DNA of 64,000 nt from Tistrella mobilis KA081020-065 (GCF_000264455.2 NC_017956.1:3640001-3704000), one strand, 5' to 3'; counted from the first letter of the stretch, positions 16,235 to 25,887 are shown. Notes: a model not told the origin generated them from the letters alone. Numbers and translations: made by a program.

Positions 16235-18988
16235 TCAGCGCGAGGCCGGGGGCGCGGGGCTCTCTGCGGTCTTGCGCAGGTCCAGCACCACTTCGACCAC
16301 GTCGTCTTCCAGCGAATCGCGCACGGTGAAGCCCAGCGTCACCATCAGCTTGCGCATTGGCCGGTTGTCGCGCAGCACCTGCCCCACGATCCGATGGATG
16401 CCGCGGGCCCGGCAATAGGCGATCACCTTGTTCATCAACCGGATGCCAAGCCCCCGGCCCTTCAGGTCCGACCGCACCACCACGGCGAATTCGGCATCCA
16501 CCGCATCCGGATCGAACACCACCCGCACCACGCCCACCGTCTCGGCCCCGGTCTCGTCGGGCAGCACGCCGGGCTTCACCGGCGGGATATCGCCGCCGTC
16601 GAAGCGGGTGCGGGCGATGAAGGCCATCTCGCGGTCGTAATCGATCTGGGTGAAGCGGGCCATTTCGGTGTGGCTGAACTCGCGCACCACACCGAAGAAG
16701 CGGTATCGGATATCCTCGGGAGTCAGATGGCGGACGAAATCCTGATGGCCCGGCTCGTCCTCGGGGCGGATCGGGCGCAGCACCGCATGGCGGCCGTCGG
16801 CCATCGTCACCGTTTCCACCAGATCCAGCGGATAGGGCCGGATGGCCAGCGGGCCGCGGGCGCCGCCGCCGGGGAAGACCTCGACATGGGCATCCAGCAC
16901 CAGCACGCCCATGTCGTCGGCGATCAGCGGGTTGACGTCCAGGCCGCGCATCTCGGGCAGGTCGACCACCATCTGTGCCACGCGGATCAGCACGCCCGAA
17001 ATCTCGTCCAGATCCGCCGCCGGCCGGTCGCGATAGCCCAGCAGCAGCTTGTGCACCCGGGTGCGCATCATCAGCTCGCGCGCCAGCACGGTGTTCAGCG
17101 GCGGCAGGGCCAAGGCCCGGTCGTCGACCAGTTCCTCGGCGGTACCGCCCTGGCCGAAGCTGATCACCGGGCCGAAGACGGGGTCGTGGATCACCGCGAT
17201 CCGCAGCTCGTGCGCCCGCGGTCGGCGGATCATCCGCTGCACCAGAAAACCGTCCAGCGGCGCACCGGGCGCGCGGGTGCGCAGCCGCTCGGCCAGGCTG
17301 GCGGCGGCACCGCGCACCTCGTCGGCATTCTGCAGGTCGACCACCACACCACCCACCTCGCTCTTGTGGGTGATGCCGCTGGAGGCGACCTTCAGCACCG
17401 CCGGGAAGCCCAGCGCCGCGGCGGCGGCCACGGCCGCCTCGGCATCCGCCGCAAGACGGGTCTCGATCGTCGCGATGCCATAGGCACCAAGGATGCGGCC
17501 GGCCTCGATCTCGGTCAGCCGGCTGCGGCCTTCGGCACGCGCGCCGGCGATCACCGCCCGGGCGGCCGCGACATCCGGCGTGAAGGTCTCGGGCACCGAG
17601 GACGGCGTCTCCATCAGCATGTCCTGGATCCGGCGATAGCCGACCCGGTGCATGAAGCCGCGCACGGCGTGATGGGGCGTGTCATAGGTGGCGATGCCGG
17701 CCTCGTTCAGCACCCGGCGGGCCGGGGCCGCGCCCTGCCCGCCCAGCCAGCTGGTCAGGATCGGCCGGCGGGTGCGCTCCGCCGCCTTGGTCACCACCCG
17801 GGCAACGTCGGCGCCGTCGGCCACGCCGGTCGGCGCATGCAGCACCAGCACCGCATCGGCGCCCTTGTCTTCCAGCAGAATGTCCAGCGCCTCGGCATAG
17901 CGCCCGGCATCGGAGTCGCCGCCGATATCGACCGGATTGCCGCCAGACCATACCCCGGGCAGCACGCCGTCGAGCTTCGCCACGGTCTCGGGTGCCAGCT
18001 CCGCCAGGCTGCCGCCGGCGGCGATCAGGCTGTCGACCGCCATCACCCCCGGCCCGCCGCCATTAGACAGGATGGCCAGCCGGTCGCCACGCGGCGGCTG
18101 CAGCCGGTGCAGGGTTTCGACCGCGTCGAACAGCTCGCCGATCTCGCCCACGCGCAGGATGCCGGCACGGCGCAGCGCCGCCTCGTAGACCTCGTCCTCG
18201 CCGGTCGCGGCGCCGGAATGGGTAAAGGCCGCGCGGGCGCCTGCCGGCACCCGGCCGGATTTGATCGCCAGCACCGGCTTGTTGCGCGCCGCCGCCCGTG
18301 CCGCCGACAGGAAGCGGCGGGCGGAATCGATCGCCTCGACATAGAGCAGGATGGCACGGGTGGCGGGGTCACCGGCCAGATAGTCGATCACATCGGCGAA
18401 GCCGACATCGCGGCAGTCGCCCAGGCTGATCATGGCCGAAAAGCCGATGCCATGGGCCACCGCGTGGTCCATGACCGCAGTGCCGATGGCGCCCGACTGG
18501 GTGAGGAAGGCGATGCGCCCGCGCGGCACCCGGGCGGGCGCGAAGCTTGCGTTCAGCCCCACCTTCGGCACCACCAGCCCCAGCGTGTTGGGGCCGACCA
18601 GGCGCAGCCCCGTCGGCCGCGCCGCCTCTACCGCCGCCTGGGCGAGCGAGGCGCCGCCCGCGGTATAGGTCCGCCCCAGCCCGGCCCCGATCAGCACCGC
18701 GGCACGCACGCCGCGCTGGCCCGCCTGGCGGACCATCTCGGGCACCTGTTCGGGCGGGGTGCAGATCAGCGCCAGATCGGGCGTCACCGGCAGATCGGCG
18801 ATGGTGCGATAGGCCAGCACGCCTTCGACCGAATTGTAGCGCGGGTTGACCGGCATGATCGGGCCGGCGAAACCGCCATCCAGCAGGTTGCGCATCACCA
18901 TGCGCCCCACGCTGCCCGGCCGGGTGCTGGCGCCGATCACGGCCACCGCCTTGGGGTCGAAGATCGCGTCGAGATTTCGGATGGTCAT
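16235..18988 (-). CDS. Pat-type protein acetyltransferase: NDP-forming acyl-CoA synthetase-like protein fused to GNAT
   Basis: 917 residues. Order: CoA-binding domain (FDPKAVAVIGASTRPGSVGR at the start), succinyl-CoA ligase-like domain (FLTQSGAIGTAVMDHA; FTHSGAATGEDEVYEAALRRAG), ATP-grasp domain (LGFPAVLKVASSGITHKSEVGG), then a C-terminal GNAT domain (VVRSDLKGRGLGIRLMNKVI). This is the layout of Salmonella Pat/E. coli PatZ, which acetylate lysines on acetyl-CoA synthetase and other enzymes. The histidine in THSGA sits where ADP-forming acetyl-CoA synthetases have the catalytic one, so synthetase activity cannot be excluded. The start at 18988 (MTIRNLD) fits the domain boundary. Confidence 0.88.
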   Translation of the reverse strand: MTIRNLDAIFDPKAVAVIGASTRPGSVGRMVMRNLLDGGFAGPIMPVNPRYNSVEGVLAYRTIADLPVTPDLALICTPPEQVPEMVRQAGQRGVRAAVLIGAGLGRTYTAGGASLAQAAVEAARPTGLRLVGPNTLGLVVPKVGLNASFAPARVPRGRIAFLTQSGAIGTAVMDHAVAHGIGFSAMISLGDCRDVGFADVIDYLAGDPATRAILLYVEAIDSARRFLSAARAAARNKPVLAIKSGRVPAGARAAFTHSGAATGEDEVYEAALRRAGILRVGEIGELFDAVETLHRLQPPRGDRLAILSNGGGPGVMAVDSLIAAGGSLAELAPETVAKLDGVLPGVWSGGNPVDIGGDSDAGRYAEALDILLEDKGADAVLVLHAPTGVADGADVARVVTKAAERTRRPILTSWLGGQGAAPARRVLNEAGIATYDTPHHAVRGFMHRVGYRRIQDMLMETPSSVPETFTPDVAAARAVIAGARAEGRSRLTEIEAGRILGAYGIATIETRLAADAEAAVAAAAALGFPAVLKVASSGITHKSEVGGVVVDLQNADEVRGAAASLAERLRTRAPGAPLDGFLVQRMIRRPRAHELRIAVIHDPVFGPVISFGQGGTAEELVDDRALALPPLNTVLARELMMRTRVHKLLLGYRDRPAADLDEISGVLIRVAQMVVDLPEMRGLDVNPLIADDMGVLVLDAHVEVFPGGGARGPLAIRPYPLDLVETVTMADGRHAVLRPIRPEDEPGHQDFVRHLTPEDIRYRFFGVVREFSHTEMARFTQIDYDREMAFIARTRFDGGDIPPVKPGVLPDETGAETVGVVRVVFDPDAVDAEFAVVVRSDLKGRGLGIRLMNKVIAYCRARGIHRIVGQVLRDNRPMRKLMVTLGFTVRDSLEDDVVEVVLDLRKTAESPAPPASR

Positions 18989-19108
18989 GTGGGTGGCCGC
19001 TCCGGTCCGGTCGCCGCGGATGTGATGCACATCACCCTATATCAGGATGGCGTCGATCGCGAGACGGTGCGTCGTCGTGGCGCGGCTGCCCCCGGGCTAC
19101 GGCGTCCG

Positions 19109-19981
19109 TCAGCGCGTCCAGACGAAGGCCGGCAGCATGGCGGTGGGCATGAAGCCCTCTTCGGCGCAGACCCGTTCGGCCCGGCCTGCGTCGGGCAGGT
19201 CGCCATGGGCCAGGCCCAGCTTCTCGGCCATGATGCCGCCGGCGATAAAATAGCCCGGGATGCCGAAGCCGGTGGCCCCCTGGATATCGGTATGGGGGCC
19301 GTCGCCGACGGCGGCCACCCGCTCGCGCGGCAGGTCCAGAATGGTCAGGCAGCGCTCGTAGACCGAGGCATAGGGCTTGCCGAACGAGATCACCTTGCCG
19401 CCGAGCCGCTCATAGGCCTCGGCCATCACGCCCGCGCAGGGAAACCGCGAGCCGTCGATGCGCACGATCACCATGTCCGGATTGGCGCAGATCATCGGCA
19501 GACCGCGGGCGGCCGCCGCTTCCAGCGCCGGCATCAGCGGTTCCAGCCGCGGATCCTCGTCGTCGAAGCCGGTGTTGAGCACCAGATCGGCCCCGGCGGC
19601 ATCGTCGACGTCGACGAAGGGCAGGTCGTCGAGCAGGCCGGCATCGCGCGGCGGACCCAGATGCAGCACCCGCCGGCCGATCTCCCCCGCCGCCAGCATG
19701 GCGGCTGCGGCATCGCGCGCGGTTTCGCCCGACGACACCACCCCGTCATAGAGGCCGCGATCGACGCCGAAACGGTCCAGCTGCTCGATCACCCGCGAGG
19801 CCCGCCGGGGCGCATTGGTCAGGAACACGATCCGCCGGCCGGTTTCGCGCAGCCGGGTCAGGCAGTCGACGGCGCCGGGATAGAGCTGGCGGCCGTCATG
19901 GATCACGCCCCAGAGGTCGAGGATGAAACCGTCATGGGCGGGGGCGATGGCGGCGACGCCATCATATACGGTCATGGACAT
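19109..19981 (-). CDS. HAD superfamily hydrolase, subfamily IIA (NagD-like)
   Basis: 290 residues. The nucleophile motif FILDLWGVIHDG has a Trp-Gly-Val variant of the DxDGT loop that is typical of an alphaproteobacterial HAD-IIA group. VFLTNAPRR is motif II, FGKPYASVYERCL carries the lysine, and VGDGPHTDIQGA is motif IV, with a type IIA cap between. NagD relatives dephosphorylate nucleotides and sugar phosphates. The first Met of DLWG-type proteins replaces the second Asp, which may lower phosphatase activity: position two after the nucleophile is Trp here. Substrate unknown. Confidence 0.8.
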   Translation of the reverse strand: MSMTVYDGVAAIAPAHDGFILDLWGVIHDGRQLYPGAVDCLTRLRETGRRIVFLTNAPRRASRVIEQLDRFGVDRGLYDGVVSSGETARDAAAAMLAAGEIGRRVLHLGPPRDAGLLDDLPFVDVDDAAGADLVLNTGFDDEDPRLEPLMPALEAAAARGLPMICANPDMVIVRIDGSRFPCAGVMAEAYERLGGKVISFGKPYASVYERCLTILDLPRERVAAVGDGPHTDIQGATGFGIPGYFIAGGIMAEKLGLAHGDLPDAGRAERVCAEEGFMPTAMLPAFVWTR

Positions 19982-20044
19982 GGGAAGGGCGGATCCGTTC
20001 TCGGAGCGGAAGAAGGCAGCGGCGGAAGAGGGGAAGGGCCCGGT

Positions 20045-21334
20045 TCAGCCCAGGCGCCGCGGTTCGCCGAACAGATAGCCCGCACCGTATTCGATGCCAA
20101 GGTCCAAGAGGTCGATCAGCCGCTGCTCGTCGTCGATATGGTCGACCACCACCCGGATGCTGCGGGCGCGCAGCTCGCGCAGCAGGTCGCGGAAGGCGGC
20201 CGCCCCGTCGGGCGTGCGGGCGCCGGCCAACGCCACCGCGGCCGGGATCTTCACATAGGCGAGCAGCCGGCCGCGGGCGAGGATATCGGTGCTCATCCGC
20301 TTGGGGTCGACCCCGTCGGCCAGGAAGCGGCAGCCCAACCGTGTCAGCCGCTGCAGCGCCTCGATCTGCGGATCGCCGAGCGCCATCCAGGTCGTGGCCG
20401 GGGCGGCGACGATCACCGAGGACGGCACCCCCGCATCCTCGGCCAGATAATCGGCCAGATCCTCGTGCACCAGCGGGTCGGCCAGGCCGTGGCCGGTGAC
20501 ATAGGCCACCACCGGCAGGTTCGGCTCCCCCGCCCTGGGCCGACGGCCGACGCGCAGTGCGCGCAGCAGAAGATGGTTGTCCAGCCGCTGGGCCAGCCCC
20601 GGCACCTTCGCCCGGTCCTCCACCACATCCAGGCCGATCACACGGCCGTCGGGGCCGTGGACCACGGCGCGGGCCTCGACCAGCGCCGGGCGCCGGCTGG
20701 GCAGGCGGACGATGGAGGTCACCATCACGTCGATCGCCCCGGCACCGACCGCGGCATCCAGCACCGCTTCGGGGTCGAGCGGCGGCATCGGCGGCGGCGG
20801 GCGCGTGTCGGCAGGGCCGGCCTGGGCCGTGGCCCGGGCGGTCGCGGTGGCGCGGGCGGGCCCCGTCGCCGGCTCGCGCCGGTTGCGGGCCAGTTCGGGC
20901 AGCAGGCGCTGCAGGCTGCGCAGCTCGTCGACCAGATCGCCCGACTGGCCGCCGCTCTCGATCCGGGCGACCCGGTCCGACAGCGCGCGAAGGTCGATGG
21001 CCAGCTGCATCCGCTCCCGCTTTTCGACCGCAAGCCGGGAGAGCAGGGCGACGACCAGATGGGCCAGCGCCAGGCCGCCCGAGGCCGCCGCCCAGACGAT
21101 CAGCCGGAACAGCACGCCTTCGGCGGGGATCAGGGCGGCGGGCAGCAGACCCACGGCGGCATAGCCGGCCATGTACAGCCGGTCGCGCCGGTCGAGCGCG
21201 AAGGGCTCCACCGGCGGCGGCACCGGCCGGCCGGTTACGTCGACGGCATCGACATCCCCCAGGACATCGTCCTCGACCAGGTCTTCGGGGGCGATCCGTG
21301 GTTCACGCCGCCCGGCCGACGATCTCCCCAACAT
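20045..21334 (-). CDS. TipF-like membrane protein with degenerate EAL domain
   Basis: 429 residues. Two hydrophobic helices (about residues 53-95) are followed by a short coiled coil (EKRERMQLAIDLRALSDRVARIE), a Pro/Ala-rich linker, and a C-terminal EAL fold whose last strand reads DHIDDEQRLIDLLDLGIEYGAGYLFGEPR. The EAL tripeptide is replaced by EARAV and several metal ligands are missing, so it is unlikely to cleave c-di-GMP but may bind it. Caulobacter TipF, a c-di-GMP receptor for flagellum placement, has the same order of parts. The start overlaps pyrD by 32 bp. Confidence 0.7.
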   Translation of the reverse strand: MLGRSSAGRREPRIAPEDLVEDDVLGDVDAVDVTGRPVPPPVEPFALDRRDRLYMAGYAAVGLLPAALIPAEGVLFRLIVWAAASGGLALAHLVVALLSRLAVEKRERMQLAIDLRALSDRVARIESGGQSGDLVDELRSLQRLLPELARNRREPATGPARATATARATAQAGPADTRPPPPMPPLDPEAVLDAAVGAGAIDVMVTSIVRLPSRRPALVEARAVVHGPDGRVIGLDVVEDRAKVPGLAQRLDNHLLLRALRVGRRPRAGEPNLPVVAYVTGHGLADPLVHEDLADYLAEDAGVPSSVIVAAPATTWMALGDPQIEALQRLTRLGCRFLADGVDPKRMSTDILARGRLLAYVKIPAAVALAGARTPDGAAAFRDLLRELRARSIRVVVDHIDDEQRLIDLLDLGIEYGAGYLFGEPRRLG

Positions 21335-22385
21335 CCCTTACCCCCTCGGCGGCGATGCGCCGGTTCAGGCCTTCGACGATCCGCCCGACCAGCCCCGGCC
21401 CCTCATAGACCAGCGCCGAATAGAGCTGGAGCAGGTCGGCGCCGGCCGCAAGCCGGTCCCAGGCATCGTCGGCGGTCTCGATCCCGCCGACGCCGATGAT
21501 CGGCATGGTGCCGTCCAGCGCCCGGAACACCTCGCGGGTCAGCGCCAGGGCCCGGGCCTTCAGCGGCCGCCCCGACAGGCCGCCGGTCTGGCCGCGATGG
21601 GGGCTTTGCAGCGTGTCCGGCCGGGCGATGGTGGTGTTGGCGACCACCATGCCGTCGATCCCGGCATCGCGGGCGGCATCCACCGTGTCGGCCAGGCCCG
21701 CCTCGTCCAGATCGGGGGCGATCTTGACCAGGATCGGCGGCCGTGCCTTGCCGGCGATCCCCTGGTCGCGCGCCGCCTTCAGGCCGCCGAGCAGGCCCGA
21801 GAGATGCGCCCGCCCCTGCAGGTCGCGCAGCCCCGGCGTGTTGGGCGACGAGACGTTCACCACCACCGCGTCGACCAGCGGCCCCAGCTTCGCGAGCCCT
21901 GCGGTATAATCGGCCAGCGCATCCTCGCTGGTCTTGTTCTTGCCCAGATTGGCGAAGACCGGGCCGGTCGCCCGCCGGTGCGGGGCGCGGGCGGCCAGCC
22001 GGCCGGCCACCACGTCCAGCCCGTCATTGTTGAAGCCCATGCGGTTGATCACCGCCCGGTCCTCGGTCAGCCGGAACAGCCGCGGCCGGTCGTTGCCGGG
22101 CTGGGGCCTGGGCGTCACGCCGCCGATCTCGATGAAGGCGAAGCCATAGCCGAACAGCGCATCCACGGCGACCGCGTTCTTGTCGTAGCCGGCGGCAAGG
22201 CCCAGCGGATGGGCGAAATCCAGCCCCCAGAGCCGGCGGCCGAGCGCCGGTACCGGCCGGGCCGGGTGCGGCGGCACGACCAGCCGGGCAAGTCCGCTGG
22301 TCAGGCCGAACAGCGACAGGCCGTGGGCACGTTCCGGATCCAGGCGGTAGACGAGCGGCGCAAGCCGCCCCCAGGCATCGCTCAT
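21303..22385 (-). CDS. pyrD: Dihydroorotate dehydrogenase (quinone), class 2
   Basis: 360 residues. Membrane-associated FMN enzyme of pyrimidine synthesis that passes electrons from dihydroorotate to quinone. PLGLAAGYDKNA, EIGGVTPRPQPGN, INRMGFNN, the catalytic serine in VVNVSSPNTPGLR, and IGVGGI near the end are all class 2 features, and the amphipathic N-terminal helix region is present. Its start overlaps the DUF952 stop by 4 bp and its end overlaps the EAL-like gene by 32 bp, so the three are translationally linked. Confidence 0.95.
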   Translation of the reverse strand: MSDAWGRLAPLVYRLDPERAHGLSLFGLTSGLARLVVPPHPARPVPALGRRLWGLDFAHPLGLAAGYDKNAVAVDALFGYGFAFIEIGGVTPRPQPGNDRPRLFRLTEDRAVINRMGFNNDGLDVVAGRLAARAPHRRATGPVFANLGKNKTSEDALADYTAGLAKLGPLVDAVVVNVSSPNTPGLRDLQGRAHLSGLLGGLKAARDQGIAGKARPPILVKIAPDLDEAGLADTVDAARDAGIDGMVVANTTIARPDTLQSPHRGQTGGLSGRPLKARALALTREVFRALDGTMPIIGVGGIETADDAWDRLAAGADLLQLYSALVYEGPGLVGRIVEGLNRRIAAEGVRDVGEIVGRAA

Positions 22386-22783
22386 GCCCCCGCTCCGTCG
22401 GCCCCGGCATGGGCGGGGAAGATATGCAGCCCGTCAGGGCCCAGCGGCAGCGGGTCGGTGCGCACCACCGCCACCGACGGCAGCGGCCCGTAGATATGCG
22501 GGAACAGCTGCCCCCCCCGGGACGGTTCCCAGCGCAGCAGCGCGCCCAGCCGGCGGACGTCGATCGTCAGCAGCAGCAGGTCGTCACGGCCCTTCAGATG
22601 CAGCCGGGCGGTTTCGGCCAGCTGACCGGCGGTGGAACAGTGGATGAAACCGTCGGTCTCGCACAGCCGGCCGCCCCGATAGGCACCCGGATTTGCCGCC
22701 GCCCAGCGTGCCGCCTCGGCGAAATGGAAGATCCAGCCCTTGTCCTCGCCCGCCTGGGCGGGCCGGTCGGTGATGTCGCTCAT
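22382..22783 (-). CDS. DUF952 family protein
   Basis: 133 residues. WIFHFAEAARWAAA, the CETDGFIHCSTAGQL motif and LRWEPSRGGQLFPHIYGPLP define the DUF952 fold, which is related to ADP-ribosyl-transferase-like proteins but has no proven role. The start at 22783 has GGGAG 7 bases upstream. It sits directly before pyrD with an ATGA overlap, a pairing I recall in many alphaproteobacteria, so its expression follows pyrimidine synthesis. Confidence 0.85.
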   Translation of the reverse strand: MSDITDRPAQAGEDKGWIFHFAEAARWAAANPGAYRGGRLCETDGFIHCSTAGQLAETARLHLKGRDDLLLLTIDVRRLGALLRWEPSRGGQLFPHIYGPLPSVAVVRTDPLPLGPDGLHIFPAHAGADGAGA

Positions 22784-22838
22784 CGGTCGTCTCCCGCCAT
22801 GGTCTCTCCCCGTCGCATGGTCTCCGCCGCCCGGATCG

Positions 22839-24125
22839 TCATGCAATCCGCGCCGCAAGGCGCCTGTCCAGCCCGTCGACCAGCCAGCCGTCCAGCTTGT
22901 CCAGGAAGGTGATGCACTGGTCCAGCTGTTCGCGGGCGACGAATTCGTCCGCCCGATGGGCCTGGTCGATGCTGCCCGGCCCGCAGACCACCACCGGTAC
23001 GCCGGCGCGCTGGAAAATGCCGGCCTCGGTGGCGAAGGCCACCACATGGGTGCGGTTGCTGCCGGTCAGCGCCAGCGCCATCGCCTCGGCCGGGCTGTCG
23101 GCCTCGGGCGTCAGCGGCTCGACGTTCACGTCCACCACCGTGGTCACGCCGGCCTCGTCCGACACCGCCTTCAGCCGCGGCAGCACTTCGGTCTCCACCC
23201 GCGCATCCAGGCGGCGGACGATGTCGTCGATCGAATGACCGGGCATCAGCCGGGCCGACCAGTCCAGCTCGGCATCGCGGGGGATGATGTTGACGGCGGT
23301 GCCGCCCCGCACCATCACCGCGGTGACGGTGGTATAGGGCGGCTCGAAACCGCTGTCGGGCTGGCCGATCCCGGCATATTCGGCCTCCAGCTCCTCAAGG
23401 AAGCCGGTGATGCGGGCCGCGGCCGAAATCGCATTGGCACCCAGATGCGGCTGCGAACTGTGTGCCTCCACCCCGGTCACCCGGGTGCGGCACAGGCAGA
23501 CGCCCTTATGCGCCGTCACCACCCGCATCGAGGTCGGCTCCCCCACAACCGCCAGCCGCGGCCGGGCGGCAAGGCCCCGGATGTGGCGGGCAAGGTCGGG
23601 GGCGCCCATGCAGGCGACTTCTTCGTCATAGGTGAAGGCGAAATGCACCGGGTCGGTCAGCGGCAGGGCCGCCCAGTCGGGCAGCTTGGCCAGCACGCAG
23701 GCGATGAAGCCCTTCATGTCGCAGGTGCCGCGCCCCAGCATCAGCCCGCCGCGTTCGGTCAGCCGGAACGGGTTGGTCGTCCAGGGCTGGCCGTCCACCG
23801 GCACCACGTCGGTATGGCCGGCCAGCATGACGCCGCCCCGGCCGTCGGGGCCGAGGGTCGCGAAGATGTTCGCCTTGGTGCCGTCGGCCGAGGGAATGCG
23901 CTCGTGCCGCACCCCATAGAGATCCAGCCAGCTTTCGACGAAGGCGATCAGCGGCAGGTTGCTGTAGCGGCTGGTGGTATCGAAGGCGATCAGCCGCGCC
24001 AGCAGCGCATCGCGCCGGGCGGTAGCCGTCGGCAGGGCGGCGATCAGGGCCGCGGCTTCGGCATCCGGTACCGCCGGGTCGGCCGCCGGGCCGATCCGGC
24101 CGGCGAGGTCAATCGAGGCGTCCAT
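22839..24125 (-). CDS. argE: Acetylornithine deacetylase (M20 family)
   Basis: 428 residues, with about 30 unconserved residues before the M20 core. LAGHTDVVPVDGQPW gives the first zinc histidine and aspartate, GRGTCDMKGF the bridging Asp, YDEEVACMGA the catalytic Glu pair, VGEPT the next ligand and CGPGSIDQAHRADEF the last histidine. ArgE removes acetyl from N-acetylornithine in arginine synthesis. It is the first gene of the argE-DUF952-pyrD-EAL run, which joins two pathways that share carbamoyl phosphate. Confidence 0.92.
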   Translation of the reverse strand: MDASIDLAGRIGPAADPAVPDAEAAALIAALPTATARRDALLARLIAFDTTSRYSNLPLIAFVESWLDLYGVRHERIPSADGTKANIFATLGPDGRGGVMLAGHTDVVPVDGQPWTTNPFRLTERGGLMLGRGTCDMKGFIACVLAKLPDWAALPLTDPVHFAFTYDEEVACMGAPDLARHIRGLAARPRLAVVGEPTSMRVVTAHKGVCLCRTRVTGVEAHSSQPHLGANAISAAARITGFLEELEAEYAGIGQPDSGFEPPYTTVTAVMVRGGTAVNIIPRDAELDWSARLMPGHSIDDIVRRLDARVETEVLPRLKAVSDEAGVTTVVDVNVEPLTPEADSPAEAMALALTGSNRTHVVAFATEAGIFQRAGVPVVVCGPGSIDQAHRADEFVAREQLDQCITFLDKLDGWLVDGLDRRLAARIA

Positions 24126-24221
24126 GGCAGACGGCGACCTTCAGGGAGGGAGGCTGACAGAGAAGGAAGCTGGCAGAGAGGGCGGCCATCACGGCGACAT
24201 GTGCACCTGCGAAGACCGTTC

Positions 24222-24236
24222 CGGTTTCTCAAACCG
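24222..24236. other. Small inverted repeat between trkH and argE
   Basis: CGGTTT (24222-24227), a 3-base loop and AAACCG (24231-24236). It lies 97 bp upstream of argE and 39 bp downstream of the trkH stop. It could be a weak terminator for trkH or an operator for argE. There is no U-tract. Confidence 0.25.
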
Positions 24237-24274
24237 TAAACAGGTCCGGGCTCCGGCGCAACGGAGGCGCAGGG

Positions 24275-25726
24275 TCACCCCCGCCAGTAGGCGCGGGTGA
24301 ACAGGACCAGCACGGTGAACAGCTCCAGCCGGCCGAGCAGCATGGCGAAGGCCAGAACCGTCAGCACAGGGTCGGTCATGGTGGCATAATTGCCGGCGGG
24401 GCCGATGATCGGCCCAAGCCCGGGGCCGACATTGGCCAGCGCCTGGGAAACCGCGGTGGCGGCGGTGATGAAGTCCACCCCCAGCAGCGCCACCACGATC
24501 GAGAGCACCACGAAGACCGCGAAGAAGACGGTGGTGAAGCTCAAGACCGACAGCAGAATGGCTTCGGGCACCGGCCGGCGGTTGTAGGTGGGGACGATCA
24601 CCGCATTCGGGTGGACCAGCTGGCGGAGATGGCGCCGGGCCGCCGTCACCAGGATCACGAAGCGGAAGACCTTGATGCCGCCCGAGGTGGAGCCGGTGCA
24701 GCCGCCGACCAGGATCAGCCAGAAAAACACCGCGAAGGGGAACGTGCCCCACAGATTGTAGTCGGCCGTGGCAAAGCCCGTGGTGGTGATGACCGAGACC
24801 ACGTTGAACAGCGACACACGCAGCGCCTGCAGGGGCGCCACATGTTCATGCAGCACCAGCCACAGGCTGAGCGTCACGGTCCAGACCAGGATGGCGAGGA
24901 AGAAGGCCCGGACCTGGGTGTCGCGCCACAGCGCATCGCGATCCTGGCCGAGCACCCGTATGTAGAGCACGAAGGGCAGGGCGCCACCGATCATGAACAC
25001 CACGATGATCATCTCGATCAGCGGGCTGTCGAAATGGCCGATCGAGGCGTCGGAGGTGGAGAAGCCGCCGGTGGAGACGGTCGCCATGGCATGGACCAGC
25101 GCTTCGAACCCGGTCATGCCCGCGGCCCAGAGCAAAGCCATGCAGGCCAGCGTCATCACCACATAGACCCGGCCGAAGGCCGCGGCCAGCTGGGCGGCCC
25201 GCGGCACGATCTTTTCCGAATTGTCCGAGCTTTCGGTCCGGAACAGCTGCATGCCGCCGATGCGGAGCATGGGCATGATCGCGACCGAGGTGACGATGAT
25301 GCCGATGCCGCCCAGCCAGTGCAGCATGCCGCGCCAGATCAACACCCCGGGCGGGGCGGTGTCCAGGCCCGACAGCACCGTCGATCCGGTGGTGGTCAGC
25401 CCCGACATGGATTCGAAGAACGCGCCCGCATAGGTGATATGGGGCGATGCGAACAGCAGCGGCAGCGCCGCGAAGGCCGCCACCGACAGCCAGGAAAGCG
25501 TGGTGGTCAGAAAGGCATGGCGCAGGCTGAGCGAGGTTGGGTGCGCGGTGCGCGTGGTCAGCACCAGACTGACGCCGGCGAAGATGGTCACCAGCGACGA
25601 CACCACGAAGACCGACCAGTCGGGACTGGCCGCCACGGCATCAAAGGCCGCCGGGACCAGCATGGTGGCGCCCAGCAGTGCCAGCAGCACGCCGATGATG
25701 AACAGCACCGGCTTGACGTCGATCAC
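24275..25726 (-). CDS. trkH: Trk-type potassium transporter membrane subunit TrkH
   Basis: 483 residues from the GTG at 25726, the usual TrkH length; the frame is open to 25786 but the extra residues are not family-like. Four pore loops are visible, each carrying the filter glycine: ESMSGLTTTGSTV, MATVSTGGFST, VVSVITTTGFAT and QALANVGPGLGP. TrkH works with the cytosolic TrkA regulator, which is not in the window. It imports K+ with a proton gradient and is needed in osmotic adaptation. It stands alone and ends 149 bp before argE. Confidence 0.93.
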   Translation of the reverse strand: MIDVKPVLFIIGVLLALLGATMLVPAAFDAVAASPDWSVFVVSSLVTIFAGVSLVLTTRTAHPTSLSLRHAFLTTTLSWLSVAAFAALPLLFASPHITYAGAFFESMSGLTTTGSTVLSGLDTAPPGVLIWRGMLHWLGGIGIIVTSVAIMPMLRIGGMQLFRTESSDNSEKIVPRAAQLAAAFGRVYVVMTLACMALLWAAGMTGFEALVHAMATVSTGGFSTSDASIGHFDSPLIEMIIVVFMIGGALPFVLYIRVLGQDRDALWRDTQVRAFFLAILVWTVTLSLWLVLHEHVAPLQALRVSLFNVVSVITTTGFATADYNLWGTFPFAVFFWLILVGGCTGSTSGGIKVFRFVILVTAARRHLRQLVHPNAVIVPTYNRRPVPEAILLSVLSFTTVFFAVFVVLSIVVALLGVDFITAATAVSQALANVGPGLGPIIGPAGNYATMTDPVLTVLAFAMLLGRLELFTVLVLFTRAYWRG

Positions 25727-25887
25727 GGCCGCGGACCCCCGAGCAGTGCGGCGCCCCTGATCAGGCGCACGGAACCCAAGCCGCACCCCCGATCGGGCAT
25801 GCGGCGCCGCCCGCGATGATCAGGGAAAGCGTCGCAGCTGTCCACGCCCGAGGTGACGCCACCGTCAGGGAAGGTTCCGTCAAACAC

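Noticed and set aside
16151-21499. A very long open frame (over 1700 codons) on the plus strand opposite the acyl-CoA synthetase, HAD, EAL and pyrD genes
   Set aside because: It is antisense to four well-supported genes, has His/Gln/Arg-rich composition typical of the reverse of GC-rich codons, and shows no family motifs.
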